64,000 nucleotides of DNA. Source: Dyadobacter fermentans. GTDB lineage: Bacteria; Bacteroidota; Bacteroidia; Cytophagales; Spirosomataceae. A program made the translations under genes and the position numbers. The first letter of the stretch is position 1. Every line of letters begins with the position of its first letter. Positions 16,927 to 26,270 of this stretch are shown in pieces. The DNA lies in NCBI RefSeq assembly GCF_019924045.1, contig NZ_JAHXBN010000014.1, positions 124,001 to 188,000 of the forward strand. The letters run 5' to 3'. A model generated the notes under the pieces. That model was given only the letters and a program-made list of their open reading frames with translations. It did no database searches and was not told the origin of the DNA.

Positions 16927-17514
16927 CTAACGAAGCGCTTTCAATTTAAAGCCAAACAAATTGACCTTAGGCCTGTCAACCGCAAAGTGCGTCCATGCGA
17001 TCACGATGGTGTTGATCACCAATAATGCGCTGCTGAAATACAATGGAAACTGGGGGACGCCGAGGCGGCCGAATATTGAGGAAAACATGCTGATGAGTGG
17101 TATTCCATAAGCGAGTACGGTCCAGGCAGCCTGAAATTGCAGCACGCGTTTCCCAAAATCTGCGACACCCACAACAGTGTTCCGTTTGTAGAGCCAGAGG
17201 GCAAACGGCAGAAACACATTACCGAACGGCAGGATCCAGAATGATAATGCGGAAAGGTTTAAAAGTTTGAGTACGCCCGTGTCCTCACGAGCAGGTGCAG
17301 ACGAGGTTTCGGTAGTGGCCGAAAAATGTTCTACCGGAACTTCGAGCGCCTGCGCGAGGAGCCGCAACGTCTCGCCGCGCGGAACGGCGCTGCCGGCCTC
17401 GATCCGTTGCAAAGTGCGCAGGTTAATGCCTGCCATTTCGGCGAGCGCTTCCTGCGAAAGGCCTTTGTTTTTGCGCAATGTACGGATTTGCTCGGAGGTG
17501 GTTTGTTTGTTCAT
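16927..17514 (-). CDS. XRE-type HTH protein with membrane segments
   Basis: The 195-aa protein has an N-terminal XRE helix-turn-helix (about 5-60; LSQEALAEMAGINLRTLQRIE) followed by three or four hydrophobic helices (about 85-185). The start at 17514 places the HTH at the usual distance from the N-terminus. A membrane-tethered regulator of this design may sense the membrane state or a partner protein. The hydrophobic part resembles DUF4870-like domains, but this is uncertain. It diverges from the M28 peptidase gene. Confidence 0.8.
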   Translation of the reverse strand: MNKQTTSEQIRTLRKNKGLSQEALAEMAGINLRTLQRIEAGSAVPRGETLRLLAQALEVPVEHFSATTETSSAPAREDTGVLKLLNLSALSFWILPFGNVFLPFALWLYKRNTVVGVADFGKRVLQFQAAWTVLAYGIPLISMFSSIFGRLGVPQFPLYFSSALLVINTIVIAWTHFAVDRPKVNLFGFKLKALR

Positions 17515-17674
17515 TTCGAAGTTGTTTCCGGTAAAATTAGCGTGGCGGCCACGCATTTGATAGCGGCATTATTGCGACATTTCTGCGTAGTGGTACATTC
17601 TCCGGCATTGTTCTGCATTGTTTCCGCTGGTTTATTATATTTAACCATTCCATAAACCATTTCACTCCGTTCCT

Positions 17675-19924
17675 ATGCGACACCTTTTCAAAAGAACATT
17701 TATTCCAATACTACTTTCCGGACTGGCAGCTGTGCCTTCGTTCGCACAGCAACAGCCATCGCTCCTTGGCTTCGGTACCGAGTCAGCGAAGAAGCAGCTG
17801 GACCTCGAAGTGACTTTCGATAAACAATTGCAAGCCAATAACCTGCGCGACTGGATGAAGCGCATGACGGCTTTTCCGCACCAGTTGGGATCCCCATATG
17901 GCCTTAATAATGCGCTTTTCCTTCGCGACAAGCTCGCTTCGTGGGGTTTCGACGCACGGCTGGATACGGTGCACGTGCTTTTCCCCACGCCCAAAGTGCG
18001 GATATTAGAATTGACCGAGCCGACGAAATTCAAAGCTTCGCTCACGGAAAAGCCATTAAAGGAGGACGCTACATCGGCACAGACGAAGGACGTGCTGCCG
18101 CCTTACCACGCGTTTTCGGCCAATGGGGATGTGACGGCCGAGCTGGTTTTTGTGAATTATGGCGTGCCGGACGATTATGAAGAATTGGCAAAGCTCGGTG
18201 TGGATGTGAAGGGCAAGATCGTGATCGCCAAATATGGTGGTTCGTGGCGGGGTATCAAGCCGAAAGTCGCGTACGAGCATGGTGCAATCGGGTGCATTAT
18301 TTATTCCGATCCGAAGGAGGACGGCTATTTCCAGGGCGACGTATATCCCAAAGGGGCATTTAAAAACGAGTCGGGCGTGCAGCGCGGGTCGGTGGTGGAT
18401 TTGCCACTCGCGCCGGGAGATCCGCTCACGAACGGATTTGTGGCCGACGCGACGCACAAGCGGCTGTCGGTAGAGGAAGCCCCGGCGATGATGAAGATCC
18501 CGGTGCTGCCGATTTCGTATGGCGACGCATTGCCGCTGCTTAAAGCATTGGGCGGTCAGATCGCGCCAACGACGTGGCGGGGCGCATTGCCGATCACCTA
18601 CCACGTCGGCCCCGGCCCGGCGAAGGTGCATTTGAAGCTGGAATTCAATTTCGATATTGTGCCTTGCTACAACGTGATCGCGACGCTCAAAGGCAGCGAG
18701 TTCCCCGACCAATGGGTGATCCGCGGTAACCATCACGACGCCTGGGTGTTCGGCGCGGCCGACCCGGTGAGCGGCGCCGTGGCCGAACTCGAAGAAGCAC
18801 GGGCATTGGGCGAGCTCGTCAAAACCGGCTGGAAACCGAAACGTACCATCGTCTACTGCTGGTGGGACGGCGAAGAGCCCGGCCTGCTCGGCTCGACCGA
18901 ATGGGTGGAGAAATACCAGTCCATTTTGAAGGAAAAGGCCGTGGTGTACCTCAACTCCGATGGAAACGGTCGCGGGTACCTGAGCGCGGGCGGCTCGCAC
19001 ACGCTCGAAAAATTCATCAATCAGGTAGGCCGCGACGTGACCGATCCCGAAAAAGGCACGAGCGTGATCGACCGCCTGCGCTCGCGCACGATCCTGAACG
19101 GCTCACCGACCGCCAAGCAGGAAGCCCGCACCCGCGCCGACCTGCGCATTGGCGCCCTGGGTTCCGGTTCTGACTATACGCCGTTCATCCAGCACCTCGG
19201 CATCGCCTCCCTCAACGTCGGCTACGGCGGCGAAGATGCCGGCGGCGACTACCACTCCATTTTCGACTCCTACGACCATTACACCCGCTTCAAGGACGGC
19301 GACTTTGCCTACGGCGTAGCCCTTGCCAAAACCCTCGGCCGCTCCGTCCTCCGCTTCGCCAATGCGGACGTGCTCCCCTTCGACTTCACCAACTTCGCGA
19401 ACACCGTGCAGCTCTACACCTCGGAAGTAAAAAAGGAGCTCGAAAACGTCCGCGCCAAAGCTGAGGAACACAACAAAGCGCTCAACGAAGGCCGCTTCGA
19501 AGCCGCTGCCGATCCGAAAGATCCTTTTGTGAAGCCTGCTCTTCAATCCGTGGCGCCGTATTTGAATTTCGCGCCGTTGGATAATGCATTGGTAGCACTC
19601 GAAAACAGCGCCAAGGCATTTGCTGCGGCTTCCTCGAAACTCTCCGGCCTGCCTGCGGATAAATTGAAGGAGTTGAATGAGATTTTATACAAAACCGAAA
19701 GGAAACTGATCCATGCCGATGGCTTACCTCGCCGGCCCTGGTACCGGCACCAGATCTATGCGCCGGGCTTTTATACGGGGTATGGGGTTAAGACTTTGCC
19801 GATGATCCGGGAGGCGATCGAGCAGAAGAATTGGAAGGAGGCTGAGGAGGGGATTTTGAGGGTGACGGGGGTTTTGGAGGGGTTTGTGGGGGAGGTTGAG
19901 AAGGCGATTGGGGTGGGGAGGTGA
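17675..19924 (+). CDS. M28 peptidase, glutamate carboxypeptidase II-like
   Basis: The 749-aa protein has a signal peptide ending SFAQQ. A PA-like insert (about 135-290) precedes the M28 catalytic domain. All five zinc ligands of the human GCPII type can be placed: H353 and D363 (GNHHDAWVFGAADP), E401 beside E400 (WDGEEPGLLGSTEW), D429 (YLNSDGNGRG) and H527 (GDYHSIFDSYDH). A helical transferrin-receptor-like dimerization domain ends the protein (about 610-745). It is probably an exported carboxypeptidase acting on peptides with acidic C-termini; specificity is inferred from the family. The last 150 bp are strikingly G-rich on the coding strand. Confidence 0.9.
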   Translation: MRHLFKRTFIPILLSGLAAVPSFAQQQPSLLGFGTESAKKQLDLEVTFDKQLQANNLRDWMKRMTAFPHQLGSPYGLNNALFLRDKLASWGFDARLDTVHVLFPTPKVRILELTEPTKFKASLTEKPLKEDATSAQTKDVLPPYHAFSANGDVTAELVFVNYGVPDDYEELAKLGVDVKGKIVIAKYGGSWRGIKPKVAYEHGAIGCIIYSDPKEDGYFQGDVYPKGAFKNESGVQRGSVVDLPLAPGDPLTNGFVADATHKRLSVEEAPAMMKIPVLPISYGDALPLLKALGGQIAPTTWRGALPITYHVGPGPAKVHLKLEFNFDIVPCYNVIATLKGSEFPDQWVIRGNHHDAWVFGAADPVSGAVAELEEARALGELVKTGWKPKRTIVYCWWDGEEPGLLGSTEWVEKYQSILKEKAVVYLNSDGNGRGYLSAGGSHTLEKFINQVGRDVTDPEKGTSVIDRLRSRTILNGSPTAKQEARTRADLRIGALGSGSDYTPFIQHLGIASLNVGYGGEDAGGDYHSIFDSYDHYTRFKDGDFAYGVALAKTLGRSVLRFANADVLPFDFTNFANTVQLYTSEVKKELENVRAKAEEHNKALNEGRFEAAADPKDPFVKPALQSVAPYLNFAPLDNALVALENSAKAFAAASSKLSGLPADKLKELNEILYKTERKLIHADGLPRRPWYRHQIYAPGFYTGYGVKTLPMIREAIEQKNWKEAEEGILRVTGVLEGFVGEVEKAIGVGR

Positions 19925-20179
19925 TGGGCTTGGCTGTAAGAGTTTGAAGTGCCAGTAATCGACAATGATCAAAGCCTTTTGTGTTGATTCATTTTAGATT
20001 ACAACACCGCAGTAGAAAAAAGGAATTCAACCTTTTATTGAATATTGAAAGGATAAAAAGTGCTAATTGTGCGGTGAAATTTACTATGCTTTTGTTAGTT
20101 ATTTAAAATCTGAAACGGTGGTCTAATAATTTGATGGAACTAAGTTATTTGTAGACCTACTAAATTATCACCCTTTAAA

Positions 20180-21949
20180 ATGAAATTAAAGTCATTTAGA
20201 ATCCAAAACTATAAATCCATAATTGACAGTGGAGAATGTAGATTATGTGAAACAGACGGGATCACAGTGCTAGCAGGACAGAATGAATCAGGAAAAAGTT
20301 CAATTCTTCAGGCGCTTCGCGACTTCGAGAGGAATGAACTAAGTGATGGGTGTTTTCGTGATGATGAATCGGTTCCAGTAATTTCATGTGTGTTTGACGA
20401 CTTGGAGGATGACGAAAGTCGAATTAAAGCGAGTGGATTCGGTGATATCACCGACGGTCTGTGGGCGTATCTAAAGGAGGTCGGGGAGTTTCGACTCATC
20501 AAACGCGGTGGCGAGCACAATAAACTTATACCTTCTTTGGACGAATCCTTAATGAAAAGGACTGTCGAATTGATGGAAGATACTAACGCAGCTATCCTTA
20601 GAAAAAGGGATACAGTGAAGTCTTTGTCATCAGGGGAAGACGAGGAAGATGAGAAACCGCTCTACGACTTAGAAGATGATATCGATCGAATAATTTCAGA
20701 TCTAGATTCACTAACTCCTTATACTCTGTTCTTTGATGATTTTTGTGACATTTTACCCGACACCATTCTCATCTCTGACTTGAAAACATCTAAAACAGTT
20801 AAAGGGTTGGCTGCTGTGAGGAATGTAGAGAAAATTTTAGCAACAGATTTTTCAAAGCTGGATTCTTTATCTGACTCAAAGAGGGAATCGTCCCAAACGG
20901 GATACCAAGAAACACTAACAGCAGACTTTAAGGAAAAGTGGAAACAGAGAATCGGAGACGAAAATGGGGCAACGGTTCATGTCAGGCATTACAGAAATGA
21001 GAAGGGAGAACCTTACCTTGCATTCTATATTGAAACTCGTAAAGGCGAATTCTTGCCGGTTGGTAAAAGATCGCAGGGATTTAAATGGTTTCTTTCTTTT
21101 TACTTGCAACTAAAAGCCGAGAATGAGGGAAAAAGAAAGCTAATAATTCTATTTGACGAACCCGGAATGTATTTACATTCGAAGGCGCAAGTGGACATGA
21201 TTAAAGTGTTTGAAGAAATTTCATCAAAAAATCAAATTGTTTATTCTACTCATTCGCCTTATTTAATTGGCACTGATAGCTTGCATCGTGTAAGGTTAGT
21301 CCTAAATACACCTAACAAGGGGACAACTGTTGAGAAGATAACATCGGGAAAAGTAGGCGGGAGGAAGGATGCGCTAAAACCAATTATAGACGCAATCGGT
21401 TTGGAGGTGGCTTCGAGTTTTTCGATAGCCAAGAAAGATAATGTTATTCTGGAAGGAATATCAGATTTTTACTATATGCAGGCGATGAAAATCCTTCTGG
21501 ATATTAAAGGTGAATTTGCTTTCGTTCCGTCAATGGGTGCTTCTAATGCTCATTTACTAATGGAAATTTGCATTGGATGGGGATTGAACTGGGTAATAAT
21601 ATTTGATGACAAAGGCGCGAGGAAAGACTATAACAAAATTAGAGATAGCTTTTTTAACAAGGATGACACAGATGCGCAGAAGCAAATATATCAACTCCCC
21701 AAATGCGACGGGATTGAGGATATGTTTGCGGTAAGTGACATGAAACTGGTTAATTCTAAGGCTGAGTTTTCTTCTCAGAACTTAAATTCTGTTACCGTCA
21801 ACAACTATGGTGGAAAAGAGCTCTATGCTAGATTGTTTCTTGAAAGGGTTAGTACTGGGGAAATTACTGCTGAGAAATTGTCAAAAAAGGCGATAACTGG
21901 GTTTTCAGAGGTTTTTAGATTTATATCTGGGGCATTCAACCATCAATGA
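20180..21949 (+). CDS. OLD-family AAA ATPase with TOPRIM nuclease domain
   Basis: The 589-aa protein has an N-terminal SMC/RecF-like ATPase: Walker A GQNESGKS (33-40), Walker B IILFDEPG (D326-E327) and switch H358 in STHSPYLIG. The C-terminal TOPRIM domain shows E425 in LEGISD and D476-D477 in IIFDDKGARKD. This is the layout of OLD (overcoming lysogenization defect) nucleases and of GajA of the Gabija defence system. No UvrD-like helicase follows, so it fits a class 1, stand-alone OLD enzyme. Its codon use is clearly AT-richer than its neighbours, suggesting recent transfer. Likely role: anti-phage DNA cleavage. Confidence 0.85.
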   Translation: MKLKSFRIQNYKSIIDSGECRLCETDGITVLAGQNESGKSSILQALRDFERNELSDGCFRDDESVPVISCVFDDLEDDESRIKASGFGDITDGLWAYLKEVGEFRLIKRGGEHNKLIPSLDESLMKRTVELMEDTNAAILRKRDTVKSLSSGEDEEDEKPLYDLEDDIDRIISDLDSLTPYTLFFDDFCDILPDTILISDLKTSKTVKGLAAVRNVEKILATDFSKLDSLSDSKRESSQTGYQETLTADFKEKWKQRIGDENGATVHVRHYRNEKGEPYLAFYIETRKGEFLPVGKRSQGFKWFLSFYLQLKAENEGKRKLIILFDEPGMYLHSKAQVDMIKVFEEISSKNQIVYSTHSPYLIGTDSLHRVRLVLNTPNKGTTVEKITSGKVGGRKDALKPIIDAIGLEVASSFSIAKKDNVILEGISDFYYMQAMKILLDIKGEFAFVPSMGASNAHLLMEICIGWGLNWVIIFDDKGARKDYNKIRDSFFNKDDTDAQKQIYQLPKCDGIEDMFAVSDMKLVNSKAEFSSQNLNSVTVNNYGGKELYARLFLERVSTGEITAEKLSKKAITGFSEVFRFISGAFNHQ

Positions 21950-22094
21950 TTCTTCTATTATGAGATATTGTACGCCATAGCCTTCTTGCAGGCTATGATT
22001 ATACTGTTCTGGACTTGTTCGGTGAACCGTTTGGGGATCCTAACGGGCGTCAAAAAGCGTAAATTTCTGATGTGAAGCGAATGAAAAACTCATC

Positions 22095-23138
22095 TCAACC
22101 CAACCCACCCAACCCCCTCAAATGCCCCAATGCAATCTCAACATACTCCCTCTTAATCAACTCACTTTTCCTCTTACTCCAAGATTTTATCCGTTCCATA
22201 ATCTCATCAATGCCAAATTCCGGATTATTCTGGACGATGAAATCGGTAGTCGCCAGTATTTCGAGTGACAAGTCCGAGCTGAACCCGTTAATTAATGCCA
22301 AGAGCTTTTGGTTGATCGCTTTTGCCTCAGGGCTGAGCTCGCTGTTGATGTAATCATTCACTTCCCCCCACTTTTCGTAGTTAAGCATCAGCGGCTCAAA
22401 TGCTTTGGCCTGTCCTTGTTCCAATCCTTTCAGGTACACACCATTGAGCGCATAGAGCACCTTTTCGACGCCAACTGCATAGGGCCCATAATGCTGCGCG
22501 GTAAATGTTAGCTGCAAAGGCTGGCCAAGTCGCTGATAAAAATAGGCTAGCTTGTTAGCCGCGAAAAGACTACTGTGCTCACCCATGCTTTCGTAGGCGA
22601 ATAATGCATACAATAGTTGCGCGCGAGCAGGAGTTAGTTTGACGTTCTTGGCGGTCGCTTGCTTTTGCAAGATCGCTTTAATATGGTCAGTGGGTTCGAA
22701 AACAACGATTTCCGAGTCGACCCCATTTAGATGTTCCTCAATCATGGGTTTGACAACATTCCAATCCAAGCCGCCATTTCCGCAGCCAAGGGGCGGAAGA
22801 GCAATGCTTGAAATTTTTTGTTCCGAAATGAGCTCTCGCAAGGCAACAAGACCATCCTCTACGAACGAATATTCAGAAGGCTTCCTCCAATGCGTTTTCG
22901 TTGGGAAGTTGACAATCAGTCGTTTTCCCAGCAGCATATTGTTGTCCCAAACAGCAAGTAGCTTTCCGGGTGCAAGCTCATGGCGCTTACACGTGTCCGC
23001 ATACACCTTATAGTTATGCGGAAATGCTTCTTTGAATTGCAGCGCTATGCCTTTCCCCATCACCCCGACAGTGTTGACGGTGTTCACCAGCGCTTCCGTT
23101 TTGGCTTGGAGCAAATCTCCGACTGAGAATCGTATCAT
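22095..23138 (-). CDS. darG: DarG antitoxin, macro-domain ADP-ribosyl hydrolase
   Basis: The 347-aa protein's N-terminal macro domain (about 1-155) shows NTVNTVGVMGKGIALQFK, NFPTKTHWR and ALPPLGCGNGGLDW, the pockets that bind ADP-ribose. The C-terminal part (about 160-347) matches the DarT-binding domain seen in DarG proteins (AQLLYALFAYESMGEHSS, LTFTAQHYGPYA). It removes the ADP-ribose that DarT puts on thymidine in single-stranded DNA and also binds the toxin. The gene starts 7 bp after the darT stop, the standard operon order. Confidence 0.92.
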   Translation of the reverse strand: MIRFSVGDLLQAKTEALVNTVNTVGVMGKGIALQFKEAFPHNYKVYADTCKRHELAPGKLLAVWDNNMLLGKRLIVNFPTKTHWRKPSEYSFVEDGLVALRELISEQKISSIALPPLGCGNGGLDWNVVKPMIEEHLNGVDSEIVVFEPTDHIKAILQKQATAKNVKLTPARAQLLYALFAYESMGEHSSLFAANKLAYFYQRLGQPLQLTFTAQHYGPYAVGVEKVLYALNGVYLKGLEQGQAKAFEPLMLNYEKWGEVNDYINSELSPEAKAINQKLLALINGFSSDLSLEILATTDFIVQNNPEFGIDEIMERIKSWSKRKSELIKREYVEIALGHLRGLGGLG

Positions 23139-23145
23139 AAGCGAA

Positions 23146-23787
23146 TTAACTAAAAAAACATATTGGTGCGACCCTTACGGCAATATTTAAGCCAGCCGAT
23201 TTCAACTGTCCTTTAACAAGGGCTTCTACATTTTCGTTGTAAACGAGGAAAGATTCTATCGATTCTAACGGTACATGCGAATGGACGAGAAATTCTGCCT
23301 GGTATCTTCTGGGGCGGTCGGTGTCCAAGTCAGATTTCTGAAAATTGCTTTGCTGAATGCTTTCCCAATCAACTTTATCCAAGTCTTTCAGATCATTGTA
23401 ATGATTAGAATACGCGGTATTTGCCTGTCCATCGGTAAAGAAAAAACGGGAGTTTCGGGTTAAAACGGCAATTTCTGAACGTATTATCAGGATTTCTTCT
23501 CTTGCAAGCTTTGGAACAACCGGAGCCCAATATCCCGTAATGATATTATACAGCATAATCGATCGCGGAGTGAAGTAGAATGGTACGTACTCCCCGATAT
23601 TCCCGTAACCATCGATTCTTACACGCGTTGTATCTCTTGCACCAATGATATCCGGATTTCCGATCGGGTGAAACTCCCTGCTGGCAGACGGATGATTTTT
23701 TGTGCAAAGTCCGGCTTCCAGTATGTGTGGCAAATTTCGAATGTTACAAATCCGATAGCAGTACTTACGGTCCGCATTGATGGTCAT
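23146..23787 (-). CDS. darT: DarT toxin, ssDNA thymidine ADP-ribosyltransferase
   Basis: The 213-aa form starts at MTINADRKYCYRICN, which lines up with the usual DarT N-terminus (YRITHIDNLP-like); the frame extends to 23904 but the extra 39 residues have no family support. The early NAD-binding region contains GARDTTRVR and PFYFTPRSIMLY. E165 in RRYQAEFLVHS is the expected catalytic glutamate. DarT uses NAD+ to ADP-ribosylate thymidines, blocking replication, and acts in toxin-antitoxin and anti-phage roles. It forms an operon with darG. Confidence 0.9.
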   Translation of the reverse strand: MTINADRKYCYRICNIRNLPHILEAGLCTKNHPSASREFHPIGNPDIIGARDTTRVRIDGYGNIGEYVPFYFTPRSIMLYNIITGYWAPVVPKLAREEILIIRSEIAVLTRNSRFFFTDGQANTAYSNHYNDLKDLDKVDWESIQQSNFQKSDLDTDRPRRYQAEFLVHSHVPLESIESFLVYNENVEALVKGQLKSAGLNIAVRVAPICFFS

Positions 23788-23875
23788 CGCAGGAAAATAA
23801 TGATAGTTTTCAAGTTTGCATGCGAAATATACAAAATAGGGCCGAGATAGGTCGAAATCCTGCACTCCGATACAA

Positions 23876-23904
23876 CAAGCATAACATTTGGTCAGAAATT
23901 TCAA
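23876..23904 (-). promoter_or_regulatory. Candidate darTG promoter
   Basis: On the minus strand TTG (23904-23902) and TATGCTTG (23883-23876) are separated by 18 nt, close to the Bacteroidota TTG / TAnnTTTG promoter. Transcription would begin near 23870, downstream of the alternative start at 23904, which supports the shorter DarT. Confidence 0.4.
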
Positions 23905-24094
23905 GATTTTGAGAAAATTTTTGACTCGATGAATGGGACATGAGACTACAATTGTTTGGCGTATCGTGTAAATTAATTAGCAAATTACATCATATTGTTA
24001 ATTTGTAATTCTCTGTTTATCAATAGTTTATTTCTGCTTGTGGTTTCGTTTCTAGCTTTTCTGTGTTAATATTACCTTGCAAACATTACAAACT

Positions 24095-24364
24095 ATGACA
24101 CACGAAAAAAAATCTTCCAACTCCACAGAACGCCGCCTCACCGTCTACCGCAAGTACCTCCCACGCGCATGGTACCAGTACGCCCTCATGCCCGAAATCC
24201 GCCTCTGTGGCAAATGGCTGCAAGAAGCAGGTTTCGAATGCGGCGACGAAGTGACGGTGAAGTGTTTGGACAACAAATTAGAAATCACACTCAATCCGGT
24301 GGAAGAGCCGGAGTCCGGGCCGATAAAGAAACGGGGAGCTGCGCAAAAGGAGGTTGGTGTGTAG
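24095..24364 (+). CDS. SymE-like type I toxin
   Basis: The 89-aa protein carries the SymE/AbrB-like segment RRLTVYRKYLPR...PEIRLCGKWLQEAGF and GDEVTVKCLDNKLEITL. SymE is known in E. coli as an SOS-induced toxin that condenses the nucleoid and is repressed by the antisense RNA SymR. ATG 24095 is chosen over a TTG at 24077. A TACCTTGC box at 24073-24080 could be the promoter. I cannot identify an antisense RNA from sequence. It borders the OLD/DarTG island. Confidence 0.8.
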   Translation: MTHEKKSSNSTERRLTVYRKYLPRAWYQYALMPEIRLCGKWLQEAGFECGDEVTVKCLDNKLEITLNPVEEPESGPIKKRGAAQKEVGV

Positions 24365-24497
24365 GGAATGTTTAGCCCAACGAAGATTCCATTAGGAAGC
24401 AGTTTTGGCACGCATTCGAGCCTTATCAAAACCCGCTCACAAAAAAATCCCTCCGACAACTCGAAGGGACCCAGTACATTATCAAAAAGCAAAAACC

Positions 24498-25253
24498 TCA
24501 CTTCACCGTATACCAATCCCTAACCCTTACCTCAATCTTCCCATCCTTCTCATTCACCAGCTTCTTAAACGCTTCCGTATCGCTAAACCCATTCTGCCCA
24601 CGATAGTGGTAAGGATAAACCACCTTCGGCTTGAACGCCAGCACGGTAGCGGCAGCCTCATTAATATCCATAGTGTAAGGCAAATTCATGCAAACAAACG
24701 CGACATCGATGTTTTTCAATGCCTTAATCTCCGGAATGCCGGAGGTGTCGCCGCTGAGGAAGACCGATTTGCCGCCCAGTTTGAGGACGTAACCGTTGCC
24801 GCGGCCTTTGGTGTGGCGGGAGTCGGCGGTTTCGGGGAGGTTGTACATCGGGATGGCGGTGATGCTGATGCCGAGTTTTTCGGTGGTGGCACCGTTGGCG
24901 AGGACGGTCGTTTTGGCTTTCAATGCGTCGGACATTTTATCGGCGACGGCTTGCGGGGCCACGATGACGGTGTTGGTCAGGTCGAGGGCGTCGAGGGAGG
25001 TCGGGTCGAAATGGTCGCCGTGGATGTCGGTGATCACGATCAGGTCGGGTTTGGCGATGCCTACGAAGGTTTTGGGGGCCTGGTAGGGGTCGGCATAGAT
25101 GGTTTTGCCGTTCCAGGTGAGGGCCAGCGTGGCGTGGTTGAGCGGCTGGATTTTGAGCGGACCTTTGGAGGTCGGGATTTCATCGGGCTTAGGAAGCTGG
25201 GCCCAGCAGAGCGAGGCCGCGAAAAGGAGCAAAAAGGTGAAAGTCGTTTTCAT
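24498..25253 (-). CDS. Secreted MBL-fold metallo-hydrolase
   Basis: The 251-aa protein has a signal peptide (MKTTFTFLLLFAASLCWAQ). It has a minimal metallo-hydrolase fold of the UPF0173/beta-lactamase-superfamily-2 type: LNHATLALTW, YADPYQ, then the metal motif TDIHGDHFDP, GNGYVLKLGGKSVFLSGDTSG, and a final VVYPYHYRGQNG. It is not a beta-lactamase of the B1 kind (no HxHxD followed by Cys ligand). Substrate unknown. The 5' part is strongly G-rich on the plus strand, unlike its neighbours. Confidence 0.8.
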   Translation of the reverse strand: MKTTFTFLLLFAASLCWAQLPKPDEIPTSKGPLKIQPLNHATLALTWNGKTIYADPYQAPKTFVGIAKPDLIVITDIHGDHFDPTSLDALDLTNTVIVAPQAVADKMSDALKAKTTVLANGATTEKLGISITAIPMYNLPETADSRHTKGRGNGYVLKLGGKSVFLSGDTSGIPEIKALKNIDVAFVCMNLPYTMDINEAAATVLAFKPKVVYPYHYRGQNGFSDTEAFKKLVNEKDGKIEVRVRDWYTVK

Positions 25254-25390
25254 GATTTGTTGTTTTTATACAAATCAAATTTAGGCTTTACCAACCCCGG
25301 AGCAAGTTTTCGGCCGATTTTTCATGGCTTTTTAATCGCGAAGTGAAAGTTCTGTTTAGCTTGCAGCGGGATGGATTATCGCTTGCTATC

Positions 25391-26182
25391 ATGATGTATT
25401 TCCGTAAAGCAGCGCTCCGCGTGGCGCAATTTATACTTAGTTCTATTTTAATACTCGTTATGTGCGTGGGCGATGTGCTAGCGCAGGAGTTTGTAGTAGC
25501 ACCATTCAATTTCAATATCCAGAATGGCTCTTACGCGTCCGCGAGTACGAATGCGGAGGCGCTGGCGCATACGAAACAGGAAATCGCGCCGCAGACGTTC
25601 ATGTCCAAGCCCGAGCCGAACCTGTCGATGCTCTTCCCGCAGCCGGGCGGTATTCTGCTTTTCAAATCGCAGAACATGAAGGACCCGGCGAATGTGGTAG
25701 GTAAGCTCATTAGCCCGTCGCTGGTGGTGATCGATACTATCTTTCATAATCAGGTTTATAGACAAAAAGTCAATGGCGTCGATCAGTATTCCTTTGACAT
25801 GTGCTATTCGCTGCGCATTGACGGAAAGCGATATTACACGGATTTTCGGCCGCACACCATTGACTATCGCTACCCATTAGTGTATCACAATCAGCTATTC
25901 ATGATTGCTTCGCAAGAAATGGGTTATGAAATGTATGCCGATAAAGGCTATCCGGAGCATTTCCGAGTTGCCGTGTTCGAAATGCAGAACGGCGGGATTC
26001 AAATGCATTTCGCAAGCGAAGAACTACCATTTCATTATGGTCTCGAATTTCTCGATGAGAGCGATAACGTGATCCAGTCGGAATATAGAGCGGAAAATCA
26101 GAGTTTTTATGTTGAGATCAAGGGTTTGAATGAAACATACAAAGGAGTTTGGAATGGAAAGGAATTGAAGCATTTGAATTAG
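25391..26182 (+). CDS. Secreted protein of unknown function
   Basis: The 263-aa protein starts at one of two adjacent ATGs (25391 or 25394); both give a hydrophobic signal segment ending VLAQE. The mature part is beta-rich with many aromatic residues (YHNQLFMIASQEMGYEMY) and no cysteine-based or catalytic motif that I recognise. It is flanked by unrelated genes and may be periplasmic. No family call can be supported. Confidence 0.65.
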   Translation: MMYFRKAALRVAQFILSSILILVMCVGDVLAQEFVVAPFNFNIQNGSYASASTNAEALAHTKQEIAPQTFMSKPEPNLSMLFPQPGGILLFKSQNMKDPANVVGKLISPSLVVIDTIFHNQVYRQKVNGVDQYSFDMCYSLRIDGKRYYTDFRPHTIDYRYPLVYHNQLFMIASQEMGYEMYADKGYPEHFRVAVFEMQNGGIQMHFASEELPFHYGLEFLDESDNVIQSEYRAENQSFYVEIKGLNETYKGVWNGKELKHLN

Positions 26183-26270
26183 GCATGATGCTAATCCGGC
26201 TTCCGGGAAGCAGTTTTTTAAAAGCTATCACACTATCTTCACGGCCTATTTTTTAACTCGAAATAAATTC

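Larger units (their letters stand above)
19925..24094. other. AT-rich accessory island (OLD nuclease + DarTG)
   Basis: Base composition drops visibly from about 19,930 to about 24,090, both in the genes and in the 255-bp and 190-bp spacers at its edges. It contains three genes, all of defence or toxin-antitoxin families. I found no integrase, tRNA or flanking direct repeats, so the borders are estimated from composition alone. The 19925-20179 spacer itself shows nothing beyond AT-rich sequence. Confidence 0.5.

Noticed and set aside
18056..19000. 314-codon frame on the minus strand opposite the M28 peptidase
   Set aside because: The sense strand keeps all five zinc ligands; the antisense product is Arg/His-rich without domains.
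20180..21949. Gabija system
   Set aside because: GajA-like architecture is present but the required GajB UvrD-like helicase is not next to it.
24498..25253. Second beta-lactamase
   Set aside because: It has the MBL fold and a DIHGDHFD motif but lacks the B1 Cys ligand and loop; it belongs to the UPF0173-like hydrolases.
24405..25346. 313-codon frame on the plus strand opposite the MBL-fold gene
   Set aside because: Composition is Gly/Arg/Phe-rich shadow sequence caused by G-rich bias; the minus strand has a signal peptide and metal motif.
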